Notes: a model not told the origin generated them from the letters alone. 64,000 bases of DNA from Sclerodactyla briareus (GCA_026419785.1 JAODTK010005860.1:1-64000), one strand, 5' to 3'. Numbered from the stretch's first letter, positions 1 to 12,560 are shown. Translations and numbers: made by a program.

Positions 1-36
1 ACAGGAGTAACCCCAACCCTTCCTCGTCAACCCCGC

Positions 37-324
37 TCACTGGGCCTGGGTACTGGTAGCGGCGCAATGACTCCGTTCATAAATGCTACCAAAGCTTTGA
101 TGGCGTCCCGATCGCCCTCGGAGCCTGCTGAGCTGCAACTCTCCCACAATGGATGTGTATCTGTCACGCGTTTCTTCTGCCCTGCTTGGCCTCCCGTCCC
201 CCTCGAATATCCGATCCTCTCGCTCCCAGGCTGGCTCTTGTTCCCGTGCTGCTGGGGCTGCTGGGGCTGCTGGGCTGCGTGGCTGCTGTGGCTGGTCCTG
301 CTCCTCCCTGTTGAGGTCAATCAT
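37..324 (-). CDS. First-exon candidate, unknown protein
   Basis: I do not recognise the family. The ORF opens with a true ATG at 324-322 and runs 95 codons toward the left edge. It starts MIDLNREEQDQPQQPRS, then has an Ala/Pro/Gln stretch and a charged Arg/Glu-rich part, so the N-terminus looks hydrophilic and disordered. From about position 125 leftward the neighbouring frame reads more like protein (GDRDAIKALVAFMNG). This suggests one indel rather than a true stop at 37. The ORF lies 100-130 bases downstream of a complete promoter on the same strand. Two short upstream ATGs (401 and 338) each stop quickly before or near this start. The local GC content is higher than in the surroundings. 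The gene may continue beyond the window. The coding call is inference; the promoter match is what raises it above chance. Confidence 0.4.
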   Translation of the reverse strand: MIDLNREEQDQPQQPRSPAAPAAPAAREQEPAWEREDRIFEGDGRPSRAEETRDRYTSIVGELQLSRLRGRSGRHQSFGSIYERSHCAATSTQAQ

Positions 325-454
325 AATTGGGGCCTCATCCCTCGGCGCTTCGTCGTCCTCTTGGAGATGTACGTATTTCCTGTTTATCTTAAGGCTGTGA
401 CATGTTGTTGTGTAAGAGTTTCAACTCCAATGACAAACTCCTACCGTGTCGCAC

Positions 455-625
455 CCTATATACCCACTCAAACGTGACGTCACTCACCCAACTAACCACG
501 TGACTCAATCCTCAACCCTCATTGGCGCATTCACATCATTCACCCTCATGAGCAACACATAATACATACCCTGACACTTGTTGCTAGGAAATGTGACGGT
601 CATCTACATACGCGTCGCTGATTGG
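455..625 (-). promoter_or_regulatory. Pol II promoter: TATA, CRE, E-box/AP-1, two CCAAT boxes
   Basis: Read on the minus strand, going upstream from the ORF at 324, there is a TATATA box at 462-457 and a perfect palindromic CRE (TGACGTCA) at 475-482. Next is CACGTG at 497-502 fused to a perfect AP-1 site TGACTCA at 501-507. CCAAT boxes lie at 525-521 and 625-621, the second as GGACCAATCAG. The order and spacing (TATA nearest, CRE about 20 bases further, CCAAT 60-160 bases further) fit a compact metazoan promoter with a start site near 430. CRE and AP-1 sites suggest signal-responsive transcription, which is inference. Confidence 0.6.
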
Positions 626-659
626 TCCATTGATGAAATGTCCCCATATACTACGAGAT

Positions 660-1850
660 GGCCGTCTACCACTGTTTTGCTTGTGTAAGTGATGTGCTCT
701 CACGATGCAATACTCCAAGTCTCTCCATCGCCGCAGGCAATTCCTGCAACTGTGCAGTACTCGCGAAATCTGATCCTATTCATTCTACTCAGGGGCACCT
801 GAATGCATGGTGCCACTGATAGTAGACAATGCCCTCCATTTAAATGTGTATTCAGGCGTAAATACGGGGGGTGTGGGGGTGAGATAAGCCCCCCTGTGAA
901 AAAAGTCGGTCTCTGGGCTGACAAAAAGTCGGTCCTCCGCTCGATTAGGTGACTTGATTGATTTATAGCCATGACCTATATTTTCTAACTAGAGGTGCCT
1001 CTTGCCTAATGATTACTGTACCAATACCTCCTTCGAGTGAGAGAAGTTTCTCTAAGTTTAAACCTAGGAAGACGTTCTTACGTCTGCCATGAGCCATACC
1101 GACGTATTGACACTGGATTTGTTAGCGTGATCTCACAGATGACGGACGTGGATGCAATTGTTGATTGGTGGGCAACTTGCCTAAGTTGGTCGCCTTATCA
1201 GTGTTTCGAAATCGTGAGTCACCGATATGGAGGTCGGCGTAAAAGGCAGATTTTTTCCCTCATTACTGTATGTGGATATATAAGTAAGTGCATTGGATTG
1301 CGTGTTCCACTAATTTGCATGTCCAACTGCATGTTTAAATCGTCAGATTGGTAAAAATATGTTGCATGTGCTTCGAATTCCTGGTATTAAAGCAAGAGTA
1401 ATAGAAAAAAAACTCGTTTCCACCGGTCACTTGCCTCATTGTTATATATATTCCACCCACCTGTAAAGTACATTCGAAAAATCGACGTACAATACAGTGG
1501 CAGCGCCAGCGGGAGCAGTGCCCCCCCCCCCCCCCCCCGTCGGGGAGCAAAAAGCGAGAAGAAACGCGAGGAGAAAAGTATAAGAAAAAAAAATAGGTGC
1601 GTTGCACACGTCGAGGTGTGCAGACAGTGGCGCCGCCCCCGGCCAAAGAGAGGGGGGGGGCACGTTCCCCCTCGTAAACCCTCCTGTGGGCACCCCCCCC
1701 TCTCCAAATGAGATTCGCGATTTTCGAAGGAAAAATTCTGTAGCAGTTTCGGACTTACAAGTTTGTGTTGAAATAGATCTTAGCGAATCCACAACAGAAA
1801 ATATCACAAGAAAAGGCAGTAGTTAATTTTGCCCAAATTGTCTCGGAATG
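660..1850. other. Intergenic, no recognised gene
   Basis: No domain, RNA gene or splice-supported exon is visible. The stretch holds poly-C runs near 1521-1538 and G/C-rich runs near 1650-1700. Open frames across these runs are low-complexity translations and are not listed. Confidence 0.5.
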
Positions 1851-1859
1851 CCCGGTAAA

Positions 1860-2490
1860 AAGTGAAAAACAAATTCGCGCTCCGCGCCGTTTGTAATAGT
1901 GGTGGATTTTGTTCCGTCACTTTCCCGTCATCTCCGCGCAAGCTCTATGAGAAATTTCTGTCTCATTGCCCCCTAACTCATTACAATCTGTTGAGGTGAA
2001 ATACTGGAATATTATACAACAACATTCTCATTGACCTTGAAAAATTTACAGTTCCACATGTCGTTTCATGATATCACTAAACCCTTAGCCCCCCGTCCGA
2101 TCCTCTACCCTCGCAACGATCACTCGAACTGCAGTAGCTTAGGGGCTATCAGATGCTTCAATTTTCAACGCAGTTTTTGTCAAGGTAACTGCTGCTGACG
2201 TCAATCAGGTTGGGGAAAGTAGAGCTGAAGAATGCGAATGTTCAAAATTTTGTTGGTGAGATTCTGTTTTCCCGTGTGCGGGAAAACCAGAAAAAAATTA
2301 CGCGCTCGCTGCGCACTGGTGAACGTATTATGGCGTACAAATTATTGAACATTCTTGCCCCCTAAAAAAGTAAGTTTGTGATCACAAAATTGCCTAGATT
2401 TGAAGCTTGGTACATGTAGCTTAAAACACGGCTCGGGAGAGGTCATTTCCGGCCATCTGGGGGTCTTGCGCAACCAAAAATGTTCTTGCC
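1860..2490 (-). repeat. Dispersed repeat, copy 1 of an inverted pair
   Basis: Read on the minus strand this ~620-bp segment matches the plus strand at about 5150-5780. Shared landmarks are the block around 2400-2480 (GACCTCTCC, then ACCAAGCTT) against 5205-5245, and the block 1970-2060 (TTCAAGGTCA, TATTT.ACCTCA, GTTAGGGGGC) against 5620-5690. It contains GC palindromic patches such as CGCTCCGCGC that recur in this region. Divergence is substantial and no coding is seen. Confidence 0.6.
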
Positions 2491-2559
2491 CGCTCCGCGC
2501 CAACCTATGGTGGCGGCTACGCTCAGATAGTATTCTCGTACCACCCACAAAATGTGCGG

Positions 2560-5150
2560 TGCCTACCCCTGTGCCACCCTAGTTTAAAAAAGTCTGCATG
2601 TGGATGCCAATTCTCTGGAGTCTTCCCATGTACCAGTCATATTATGTGAATTTAGTTAAAGCGTAAAGATCCAGTGTTCAGACCTTCTATCTAGCGCTAC
2701 CAGCAATCTAGTAATCTTAATATGAACCAAATAAGAGTGCAAGGTTATTCATGTAGCCAGGTTACAGACCGTTTTGAAACATAGAGGACCACATTCTTAA
2801 CACACAGTTACGTAGATCGGGAAAGAAAAGAAAACTAAGTTCGCATGGCAGAAGGAAGAAATTTTTGAATATTTAAGGTAATTCATGCTAGAAGATCGTA
2901 ACAGCGAAAAGCACCCATTTTGCGTCTGAGGGGTTTTCAGGTTTGAAAATATTCCGAAAAAAATTACCACCACCCCTCCCCAGGATCAGTAATATCAAAA
3001 GATCAATAACGAAAAACGATTGGCCACCCAGTCGGGGGGCACCAGAGTCCCCTTCCACGACCGCATGGCGCCGCCCTCTGGTACAAAACCGATAAACAAG
3101 AATCGGTTTCACGAAAATCTGTCGGTCTCAAAAATGATTCACGCTCCCCCTGGAATTATGGATATAAGCCCTGTGGGTATTTTATTTGTTCGTTCCATTT
3201 TTCTTCGAAAAAAGTTGAATACTAGGAGGGTGAGGCACTATGAGGGCGCACTCCCTTGAGTTCGACCACAAAAAAAAACCCCCAAGACAAATTCTCGGTA
3301 CGCGCCAACCATAAACGTCGATGTCTGTCTCCCTCTCCCCTCCAATATTTTTGAACAGATCGCCGCCCGCTCAAAGCGTTACCTCAAAGCTGTAATAAGT
3401 GGTGGCAGGCCGCCAACTTACAACATATTACATATTAGCCAGCGTGGAACAGCCTAGCCATGTCGAATCAGAAATTTAAAACAATGAGAGCCAAGTTCAA
3501 ACTTTATAGCGGCGTGACCGATGAGACGTACCGGACAGAAGGGATATGGATGGAGGGGACGTGGACGACCTGCCTCGTGTAAAAAAAAAAACACCAAGTC
3601 CCGCCTTGTAGTGTATACGCAATGTATACCGTTCACGATACGACACAGCTAGCCGTACCGTGAGTGATCACATCAATCACACAGTCACACGCCAAACCAA
3701 AACATAAGCAAACTTATCATCAGAGACTGGATACAAGTGTTAACTTGGTTCGAACTTGAATGTGCTTGTTAAAGATGGACACAGAAGCACGGATCATGTA
3801 ATTGTTTGTGTTATTAAATTGAGCCTAGTTGGACTTTGAATATGATTAAACTTACCTACACCACTTAGGGCCTAGGCTTAGGTTCATTAAATGAAATGTT
3901 GCTACACTGCTAGGCCATACCCTGCCCCAACAGGCTATAGTAAAGACTAAATGTAATAGACCAAGTAAATTGTGTTTTAGCTTAGGTTTACAATGCCAAT
4001 TTCGAGTTTTGAATGTGAGTGCCACGATGGGCAAGGATTGGTGGTGGAGCACCAATGGGAACAGAAGTGATTATAAAAGCGTAGGGAGGAGACTGGTTGT
4101 CTTATCTGGACTGAGCCAGAGGAGGGTGAGCAAAACCTCTCAGCCCAACCAACGGGGGTATTTTTGTCAGGCCCACGGTTCAACCCAGAAGCTCGGATCC
4201 CCATGGGATAGTCCAGCGAGAAAAAGGCATAGGCACCCACGTTCTAGCATTCCTGTAGCGGAATCCCAGTGCAGGGAATATTGTAATCGCCCAAAAAGCC
4301 TTATGGACCGTTAGCTTGACATTTCCAACCTATTCCACAACATTATGTATTGAACCCACGCATCTCAGTGCTGAGCCCAGGGCTGTCAATAACTACCCGC
4401 CGGGAAAGCTTGTCGATTTTGACGGGGCCTTGGAGGCCATGACAGATTCCGAGACTGTATACTTGATATTGGTTCAATTCTGAGCAGGGGCGCGCCAGGG
4501 TCTGATGATGGGGGGCATATTAGTTTTTTTTACCATGTGTCTTTGAGATAATATGGGGGATGTGTTTAAGGTAGGGTGAACCCCCTCCCCTTTGGAAATT
4601 TTTTGATGTTTTAAGCGTCCTTAGATGCAATATGGTCTATATATGGTCAATTTTCTCAATCTGCTGGTTATTTGTTAATTTGGCGAAATGAGAGCCAAAT
4701 TATGGATGCCTAGATACCACCCAAAGAGGAAGGTAACCGTTTCAAATTAGCCTACACTTTGATATACTTGTACTCCTGTTTCATTTTGCAGCTTTGAATT
4801 GTATAAGATTTGAATACCCTCACAAGCGCATCTCGGCTATTGAAGCCGTTAATCACAGAGAGGCCCTCTTCCCGAGTTGGCTACAATTGAACATCAGCTG
4901 ACTGACTGTTGTTGGCATGGATGCCTTCACACACTTGAAATTAGTCCAATACGGACGTGTATTTACACTATCCAAGGCATTCGGGATGCCCTAATGATTG
5001 AGGTAATATAGGCCACTCACTACCACCGTTAAAAAGTCTCTTCCTCCTTATCAGTGGGTCACCAGACTTTTCATACTGGGGGGACAAGAGGGGGGGGGGG
5101 CCCACCATTAGCGGGCACAAAAAAATATCTAAGCAGGAGTGCCACCTTGG
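2560..5150. other. Interior between inverted repeats, no recognised gene
   Basis: No family is recognised. The only ORF with some appeal runs from an ATG in good context at 4027 to 4314 on the plus strand (96 codons, starting MGKDWWWSTNGNRS). It lies in a local GC-richer block but has no recognised domain or splice signal, so it is not called a gene. Confidence 0.3.
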
Positions 5151-5780
5151 TGGGCGTGAGCGTACAAGAAATTTTTGGTCCTGCTTAAGCCCAGATCTCC
5201 GGATATGACCTCTCCTGAGCGTTTTCGGCTGTATATACCAAGCTTTACTTTGGTCATTTGGGATACAATTCGGGTTGTAATCGTAGAAAATTGTGAACCA
5301 TTTTGTGAGACTTCGATCTTATCGCTGCCCCGACTTTTGGCCAGCATATTCAATAATTTGTGCTTCCACACTAATGTTCACCAGTGCATGCGAGCGTACA
5401 TTTGTTTCTGGGTTTCCCCTCACTCTGGAACAACAGTACTCACGAGCAAATTTGGGACATTTAGCTATCTTAGCTCTGAACTGTCCCAAACCATGATATG
5501 ACGTCATAATCAGTTACCTACCTGGAGAAAACATGCGGTGAAAATCGAAGCAATTTGATGGCCGAAGCACGCAGTTCCAAAGTTCTAAAGGGTTCAGTAA
5601 TCCAAAGAGGTTGACTGTAATGTTCAAGGTCATGAGACTGTGTTTAGAATTTCAGTATTTTACCTCACAGATTTTTATTAGTTAGGGGGCCAATGGGGGG
5701 AGGTCCATAGAGTTTGCAGAAGATTGGGAAAGCGACGAGACAAAATACACCGCATAGTACACTCGCGACGCGCGAAAATT
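5150..5780 (+). repeat. Dispersed repeat, copy 2 of an inverted pair
   Basis: Inverted partner of 1860-2490, in the opposite orientation and about 2.6 kb away. It ends near a GC-rich GCGACGCGCG patch at 5765-5775. Confidence 0.6.
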
Positions 5781-5799
5781 TTTCAGCTTTTATCGCATC

Positions 5800-7900
5800 G
5801 ATGCAAATGGTGCACACTTGCTGCTTTCTTGAATATTTATTGTTGTTGATTTGCCAGATCTAGTTTCAAACCTGGTAACCGATAACTGACCACAGAATAT
5901 CTTCTGCCGACGGGACACCGTTTTGAACTACCCTCACCCCACCCCTACAAAAACAAACATTGCCCTCAATGCATTTTATCAATCAAAAATATGGGGGTTC
6001 GCAGACTCATGTGGCACCGCCCCCCCCTCCCCAGAGGCTATCATCACACTTATACCTCCCCAGACATCATCGATGCTAGTGAACTGAGGTGCCTGGAGGG
6101 ACGGGGGAGGAAAAGAATTAAAGGGGGAATCCAGGCAGGAGGAATGTTCCCTTGCCTTTTCTAGAGTAATTTTTTCATCAGGAAATTCCCCAACAGGTGT
6201 TTTGATGGACTTGGAAAGACCTCCGCTAATCATTGTCACCTTGAATTCAAAGTCCCGCCCCTGCTTGCATAGTCATAACACAGCGCGTAGTAGAGTAGAG
6301 AGTTTTAGTTCAAGCAGTAGAGAGTCAGAGTAAGTAGTAAGTATGTGCATAGCGCCATGATTGCCCGACTTTCAACTGTCCCCCAATAGTGTGACGTAGT
6401 GGACAACCAGCATAGCATGCCATAGGCCTCATGCAGTAGTGCACGTACGCTACGTATATATGGTATGTTTAGCCACTCAATGCCTCAGAGGTTATAGCAG
6501 ATATTAGGGCACAATCATAACTCTTTTCAAACTAAGAATACTGTTAATTTAGAACAAATTGGAGGCATAATTACACCTGTGAGGAGGGTCCAACTCATTC
6601 CTTGTGAAAGTATGGCCTACAAAAACTGACTCAGAAAAGATCACCAGACAGAAGCCAAAAAATGACCAACTCGCCAACAATTTTTTCGACCTCGCTCGAT
6701 CCGACGTTACACACAAAAGGTTCTATTGTGTGTGGAGATTTCTATTACTACAAATTATCCAATTAACATTGGTTGTATAAGGCGGCAAAATCTAATTTGT
6801 CATTTGTTCTGGTCAGATTGATTTATGCCAAATCAGTCAGGTGTTTGATCTTTTTGGGACGAAGAAATTGCGATGCCTGCTGGTTTTAAGACAAGGAAGT
6901 CTTACCCTTCCCAATGCCTCTCTGTATTTGTTTGTCTCGTAAAAGGTTGTGTAGGGGATGACTTATGTCGGGCCAGATGGTGTCAAGTTTGGACCACGAC
7001 CACAATGGTGAAATGAGTCGACAGACTGTCGATACTTCCCAACCACATCACTTGCTTCATTGATCATTCAACTATACGATTCTTTTCCATTTCAAGGGAC
7101 AGTTTGCCACCCCAGCAGATCAAGCAGTAACGCATGACCCCCTCTATAGTAGCGGTTATAAAAGATGTCCAACATCTCTTAGCGAATAAAAAAAAGTGAC
7201 AATAAAGAGACAGGTGAACCTGGGTTTAGTTCCGTCACCAAGCATCAGTATGATTCACCCCAGGTTTAACGTGTTCATTCAGGTAACCCAAGGTATTGTA
7301 AGAATGAAACACAGTCAATAGCACTATCTTAATCTGATAACAGGGAGAGGGGCGGGTGGCCAGTGTTGTCCCAACAAAGATCAATAACCTTTTCTCTTTT
7401 TCTTTTTTTTTTTTAGAACTTTTCTACTCAAAAAAACTGGAGTCACAGTATTTTTTTTTTTTAGTGAATTGACACTGTCTTGATGGCCATGGGTCCATAG
7501 TGTTTTCCTTCTCTGCAGATTAAAGGTTGAAATTATCATCATTATTTGATCAGTTTAGTTAAATCATCATGAACTTAGTGATCACATATGGGGTGTACAC
7601 TGTTCAGACGATTTTCAAGAGCAAAATGGAAATATTTGAAAAAACTGCAAATCTCTGCACAAATGTTTATCCTCCCACAGCGATTAAGTTGGATTGCTAA
7701 CATTTTAGTTAAACCCTCCTCATGCACTCTTGTTATCATGGACTAGTGCTACCTATGCGAAATTTCAGGATTCAGGTTCAAAATCATCACAAGGGCATCA
7801 TTATAAAATATTATGTAAAAAAACTGCGCCCAAAATGTTTTTTCCTAAAGATTTAGGTTGGATTACCATCATATTTGGTCTGTACCTGGACTGCTGACTA
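5800..7900. other. Intergenic, no recognised gene
   Basis: AT-rich sequence with two poly-T runs at about 7398-7416 and 7451-7463. No domain, splice-supported exon or RNA gene was seen. Confidence 0.5.
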
Positions 7901-9540
7901 GACCATACCTGCCTGAGTGCCCTACCTGCTGATGCTAGCCTACTGCCCTGATGAGCTGCCTACCTGCATGAGCTGCCTACCTGTCTCCATGCCTGACTGC
8001 CTACGTCTGCCCTGCCTGACCTGCCTACTGTCTGCATGGCCTACCTGCTGAGCTGCCTGCCTGCTACCTGTTCTGCGTGCCTACCGTCTGCCTGCTACCG
8101 CGAGCTGCCCTGAATAAATGCGGCCTGAGAATGCCTGACATGCCTAACTGGTAGGACACTGCTTGCATAACCTGAGATTGCCTACCTACATGCTTTCAGC
8201 CGCCTGGCCAACCGTTAGGGCACCCGAGGCCCCCTAACTGGCTGACTGGCCTGACCTGCCTGAGCTGCCACCTGCCTGACATGCTGAGTGCCTTGCATGC
8301 ACGGAGCTGCCACCTGCCTGAAGCTGCCTACCTACCTGTCGTGACATGACCTGTCTGCCTGCCTACCTGCCTAGCTGCCTGCCTGCTTACCTGTCTGCCT
8401 GCCTACCTGTCTGCCTGCCTACCTGCCTGAGCTGCCGCCTATCCTGCCCTACCTGCCTGCCTGAGCTGCATGACCTGCCTACCTGTCTGCCTGCCTGCTA
8501 CCTACCTACCTACCTGCTTCAGCTGCCTGCCCTACCCTGTCGCCTGCCTACCTGCCTGAGCTGCCTGCCTGCCTGAGCTGCCTACCTGCCTACCTGCCCT
8601 ACCTGCCTGCCTGCCTGAGCTGCCTCCTCCTGCCGAGCTGCCTACCTGTCTGCCTGCCTGACCTGTCTGCCTGCTACCTGCCTGATCTGGCCTGCCTTCC
8701 TACCTGAAGCTGCCTCCCTACCTGCTTCAGCTGCCTGCCTACCTGTCTGCCTACTGCCTTAGCTGCCTTCCTGGCTGCCTGAGCTGGTCCTGCGCTGTCT
8801 TCCTGAGCGCCTGCCGAGCTGCCCTACCCTCCTGCCTACCTGCAGCTGCTACCTGCCTGCCTGAGCTGCCTGACCTGCCTACCTGTCTGCCTTCCTGCCT
8901 ACCTGAGCTCTACCTACTGCTTCAGCTGGCCTGCCCTACCTGTCTGCCTGCCTACACCTGCCGGATCTGCCTGCCTACCTGAGCTGCCTACCTGCCTACC
9001 TTCCTTCCTGCCGCTGGCCCTCTGCCTGCCTGAGCTGCCTTCCTGCCTGAAGCTGCCTACCTGTCTGCCTGCCTGAGCCTGGTCTCCTGCCGATACCTGG
9101 CCATGAGCTGCCTGCCTGCCTACCTGAGCTGCCTACCTACCACCTGGCTTCATCTTGGCCTGCCTACCTTTCCTGCCTACCCTACCCCTTCCTGCCTGAG
9201 CTGCCTTCCTGGCTGCCTGAGCTTGTACTGCCTGTCTTTCCTGAGCTGCCTGCCTGAGACGCCTACCTGCCTGCCTACCTTAAGCTTGCCTACCTGCTGC
9301 CTGAAGCTGCCTGCCTACCTGCCTGACTGCCTGTCTGTCTGCCTGCCTTCTGTCTTCCTGAGCTGCCTTCCTTCCTGCGCTTGCCTACCTGCTACCTGCC
9401 TGCCTGCTTCCTGCCTGACTACCACCAGCCTGGCCTACTTGCGTGCCATACCTTCTGCCTCCTCCTGCCTCTAGCCTCCTGCCTGCCTACCTGCCTGCCT
9501 TGCCTGAACTACCAGCACTGCCCCCCTGACTGCCCTCCTG
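7900..9540. repeat. Degenerate CCTG/CCTA tetranucleotide tract, ~1.6 kb
   Basis: The stretch is built from CCTG, CCTA and GAGCTG words in irregular order (CTGCCTACCTGCCTGAGCTG and variants). Translations give Cys-Leu-Pro-Ala-Tyr-Leu runs in every open frame, which is a product of the repeat and not a protein. The edges are more degenerate than the centre (8340-8700). Confidence 0.9.
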
Positions 9541-9593
9541 CCAAGCTGCAATAATGCTCTCCTCAGATTAAGTTGGATTATCATAGAACTAGT

Positions 9594-9690
9594 GATAGTT
9601 CTATCTACTCTACTCTGAACTGTTAAGCGCTTTGAGATTGTTTTTGTAAGGCGCTTTATAAGTCACATTATCATTATTATCATACTAGTG
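9594..9690 (+). mobile_element. 3' tail of a CR1/L2-type LINE
   Basis: It carries TTAAGCGCTTTGAGATTG, then GGCGCTTTATAAG and a TATCATTATTATCAT tail. This pair of GCGCTTT words followed by a short ATT-rich repeat is typical of the 3' UTR ends of CR1/L2-like LINEs. Only the tail is present, as expected for 5'-truncated insertions. Confidence 0.6.
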
Positions 9691-9699
9691 GTAAACCAC

Positions 9700-11330
9700 A
9701 CAGGTTGTTCAGGGATACTGGTCACACATTTCTTGAAGGGGTCCTAATTCACTTTTAATAACCGGAAATGCAAGATTTTAATCAATCCTCCCACAGTTCA
9801 GGTCGAATCAAACAAAAGTTGGTCAGATGATGATGATATTCTTTGCTTACAGGTGTCCAGGGATTTTGGTGAAAAGGGCCATGTCGGGTCATTTGCCCAA
9901 TAACTGGAAATGGGCCAATGGTTCTGTACAGTTTGAGCTACTAAACTGCACCATTGGTGCTCTATTTAAACCCCTCAAAATCCTCCTTGGAGCCCCCATG
10001 AGTCGTGTGGTTTTAAAAGGAGCGGACTGCCCCTCCTTGATACCCTGCCCCTCTTTTGTGATGCACTGCAGATCTACATGGGAATGGGAATTCCGCATTT
10101 CTCTCTCTAATCTATAACCCCTAACCGTGGTACCTCCTAAAAATATTTGAGACCCCATAGTAATGGTGTAAATTTGGTGGGAATCCCAGAACATATTAAC
10201 GTGTTGAGTCGACACGTGAGGGGTTCAGTTTTTCTGTGATACTCAATCTGACTTTGCCTTCTGTAGTTAGGGTAAGGGATCTGACTTGCTACCACTTGGA
10301 CCCCTCCGAGTATGATTGAGACTGCACAGCTGTTATGATAATAACTACTGATGTATTGCTCTTAGTCACATTTTCCACCCACAGATTTCTGGGGAGGGTG
10401 TATGAGGTGTGACCCCAAGCTTGCTCTGTTCTCATCACCCCCTGTATTGTGGGTAAGGGTTGTCATATTGTCAATCATACTTTGCATGATTCGGAGTGTC
10501 CATAATAATTGGACCCTCTCAGCTGCAGAATATATTTCACAACGTTTACTCCTTTCTCTGCACCACAGTGTCTCGTTCATTGTGGAATCCCTTTCACCGT
10601 TTCAATGTGAAATCCTATTTCGGTCGATTGTGGAATTCCTTTTCACATCATCAGATTATCCTGTGGGGGTCCCATACAACATCATTGATGAAGTAGTCCA
10701 CAGCTGTGCTTCCGTTGGTTTCCTCCACGAGACTAAGACTATCACAAGACTACAGACTGGAGTTGTGCCATCCACAGCTGAACCGCCATTCTATTCCAAA
10801 GCCCCGAGAAGTCCACCCTCTCCAAACAGTACTGGTAACCTGGGCTAATTTCAAACATACCTGTACTGGAGAGCTGACACACTACTGGGAAATTTTTTAA
10901 TCGCACAACTTGCAACTGCATCAACTTGAACTGAAAATTGGCCTCCTCCTCCCCCATGGAATCAGCATACATTTTCACAGTGTGGTGACTTGCACTGATA
11001 TGCATCCATAATGACATAAAGCCTGCACTTCCACTGACAGAGTTCCTCAAGGTTCAATCCATTGGACCATGAATTTTTTTGAATATATACAGATGAACTC
11101 TCAAATTTTATACACTTGCAACTCCATCTGATCAAGAAGAAGTGCTTTCGAATCTCAATATCTTCAAATGGACTGCTGCTATTAAGATGAAGTTGATGAA
11201 GAGCAATGACTGCCTCACACAATATCAGCCAGACATGCATACTGCTGAGATGATATGGGCACTCCTCATTCATCCTCATTCATTCTTTTGTAACCTCACA
11301 ATGGGCTCAACAAAAGATTGATTATTTGTA
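9700..11330. other. No recognised gene; one weak minus-strand exon candidate
   Basis: The minus strand from 11050 to 10861 is open and reads like protein (SHHTVKMYADSMGEEEANF). It ends at a consensus donor, CAG|GTATGT, at 10861/10860. No start, acceptor or family is certain. Longer plus-strand ORFs over the same bases show no recognisable features. Confidence 0.2.
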
Positions 11331-12560
11331 AACACCAAAATTACAACCAGAACTCGACATTATGAGCATATCACACCACTTTTGGAATTGTTTCACTGGC
11401 TCCCGGTCTTTGAGTGCATTCAGTTGAAATTACACTTCTATTTCCATGTTGGAGGACTCGAGACCGATGTTGAGGACTCTGTCTCGGACTCGGGATCCAA
11501 TGACTCATTCTCGGACTTGGGCTTGCTGTGACTCAGGGACTCGTCTCGAGTTCAGGTTCAAGACTGCTCAAAAAATCTTTGGCAAAAATCCTGAAAATTA
11601 TGAGGAAGAATAATGCAAATTTAACATTGATAATCAAAAAACATAATGAACTACTGTGCTGTCCTTTTGCCAATTGTCCCAACTTTTGCACTATTGTTCG
11701 CCAATAGTAGGACTGAGCTGTGCCTGTTGGAATGGCCGCAGAAGGTGGTCCCTCTTGCACAGCATACATGGAACATGCCGCAGCACTCGCCGCACGGTCT
11801 GCAATATGGTTGAAATTGTGATGTTCTTGAAATGCCATGAAATACTTTAACTTCTAAATTTACGCCTAACTGCTTGTCTGGAAAACTATTATGGTCTCCG
11901 AATGAGAGGTAGGCAGGCGGAGAGCCTACGTTATCTGATTGTGTAGGTCATTTATTTTGTGATTTTGGCATTGTCAATGCTATGAAATTTCTTCATGAGC
12001 GTCCAGCGCTCGAATAGGAAGTGTGGGAACGTCAATATAATTTTTGCATTGAGCTGTAGTTCAATATTATCGGATACAACTTTTTTCGGGGCTTCAGCAT
12101 CTAACTGTAATAACTAGCTATTTTGAATCCCTACTAGACCTATTTATTTTTGCTTAATGCCAGGTTGTAATGGGGACAATCGGACAAAAGGACCTCGGAC
12201 TGACTCGATTGCTGAGGAACTCGGTCTTGGACTCGGGTTGGCTGGACTGGACTCCAACACTGCTATTTACCTTGAACCGCACAGCACCATATCAGAACAT
12301 CCACAGAATTACACAACTGTACATGCACTCCAGTCACTATCACAATAACTTCTCCAGGTACCAAAGTTGAACACCCAGTTCTAAAAGAACAGAACCTTCA
12401 AAGTCGCTATTACTCTGGAACCATCTTCCTTTGATCATTCGCTCCATGGAACTGAGAGACTCATTGAAAACCAGTGTCTTCAAATAACTGTTCCTATTTC
12501 TATTTGAGTAGCACTAGCTCTGCTCATTGTTTTCAACAATGTTTATTGTATACGTTGTGG
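11330..12560 (+). mobile_element. CR1/L2-like LINE C-terminus, split by an insertion
   Basis: At 11340-11440 the plus strand encodes a tract with EHITPLLELFHWLPV. This is the conserved segment after the reverse transcriptase of CR1/L2-type LINEs (HITP.L..LHWLPV). At 12370-12500 a second tract contains LLLWNHLPLIIR followed by SLKTSVFK, the usual C-terminal WN.LP..IR...SL..FK block. In the family these segments are normally separated by only about 100 residues, but here about 800 bases lie between them. The middle (about 11450-12240) is therefore foreign. Frame changes between blocks show the copy is dead. Confidence 0.65.
11450..12240. mobile_element. Insertion with GACTCGG-rich ends
   Basis: This segment interrupts the LINE. 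Both edges are rich in the word GGACTCG/CTCGGACT: 11453-11560 at the left and about 12190-12235 at the right, in the same orientation. The interior has no recognised coding. The class is unknown and the exact ends and target-site duplication are not resolved. Confidence 0.35.

Noticed and set aside
8346..9474. Cys/Leu/Pro-rich ORFs
   Set aside because: They are translations of the CCTG/CCTA tetranucleotide tract.
10402..10848. 148-codon plus-strand ORF
   Set aside because: No ATG start, recognised family or splice support. The minus strand over the same bases reads slightly more like protein.
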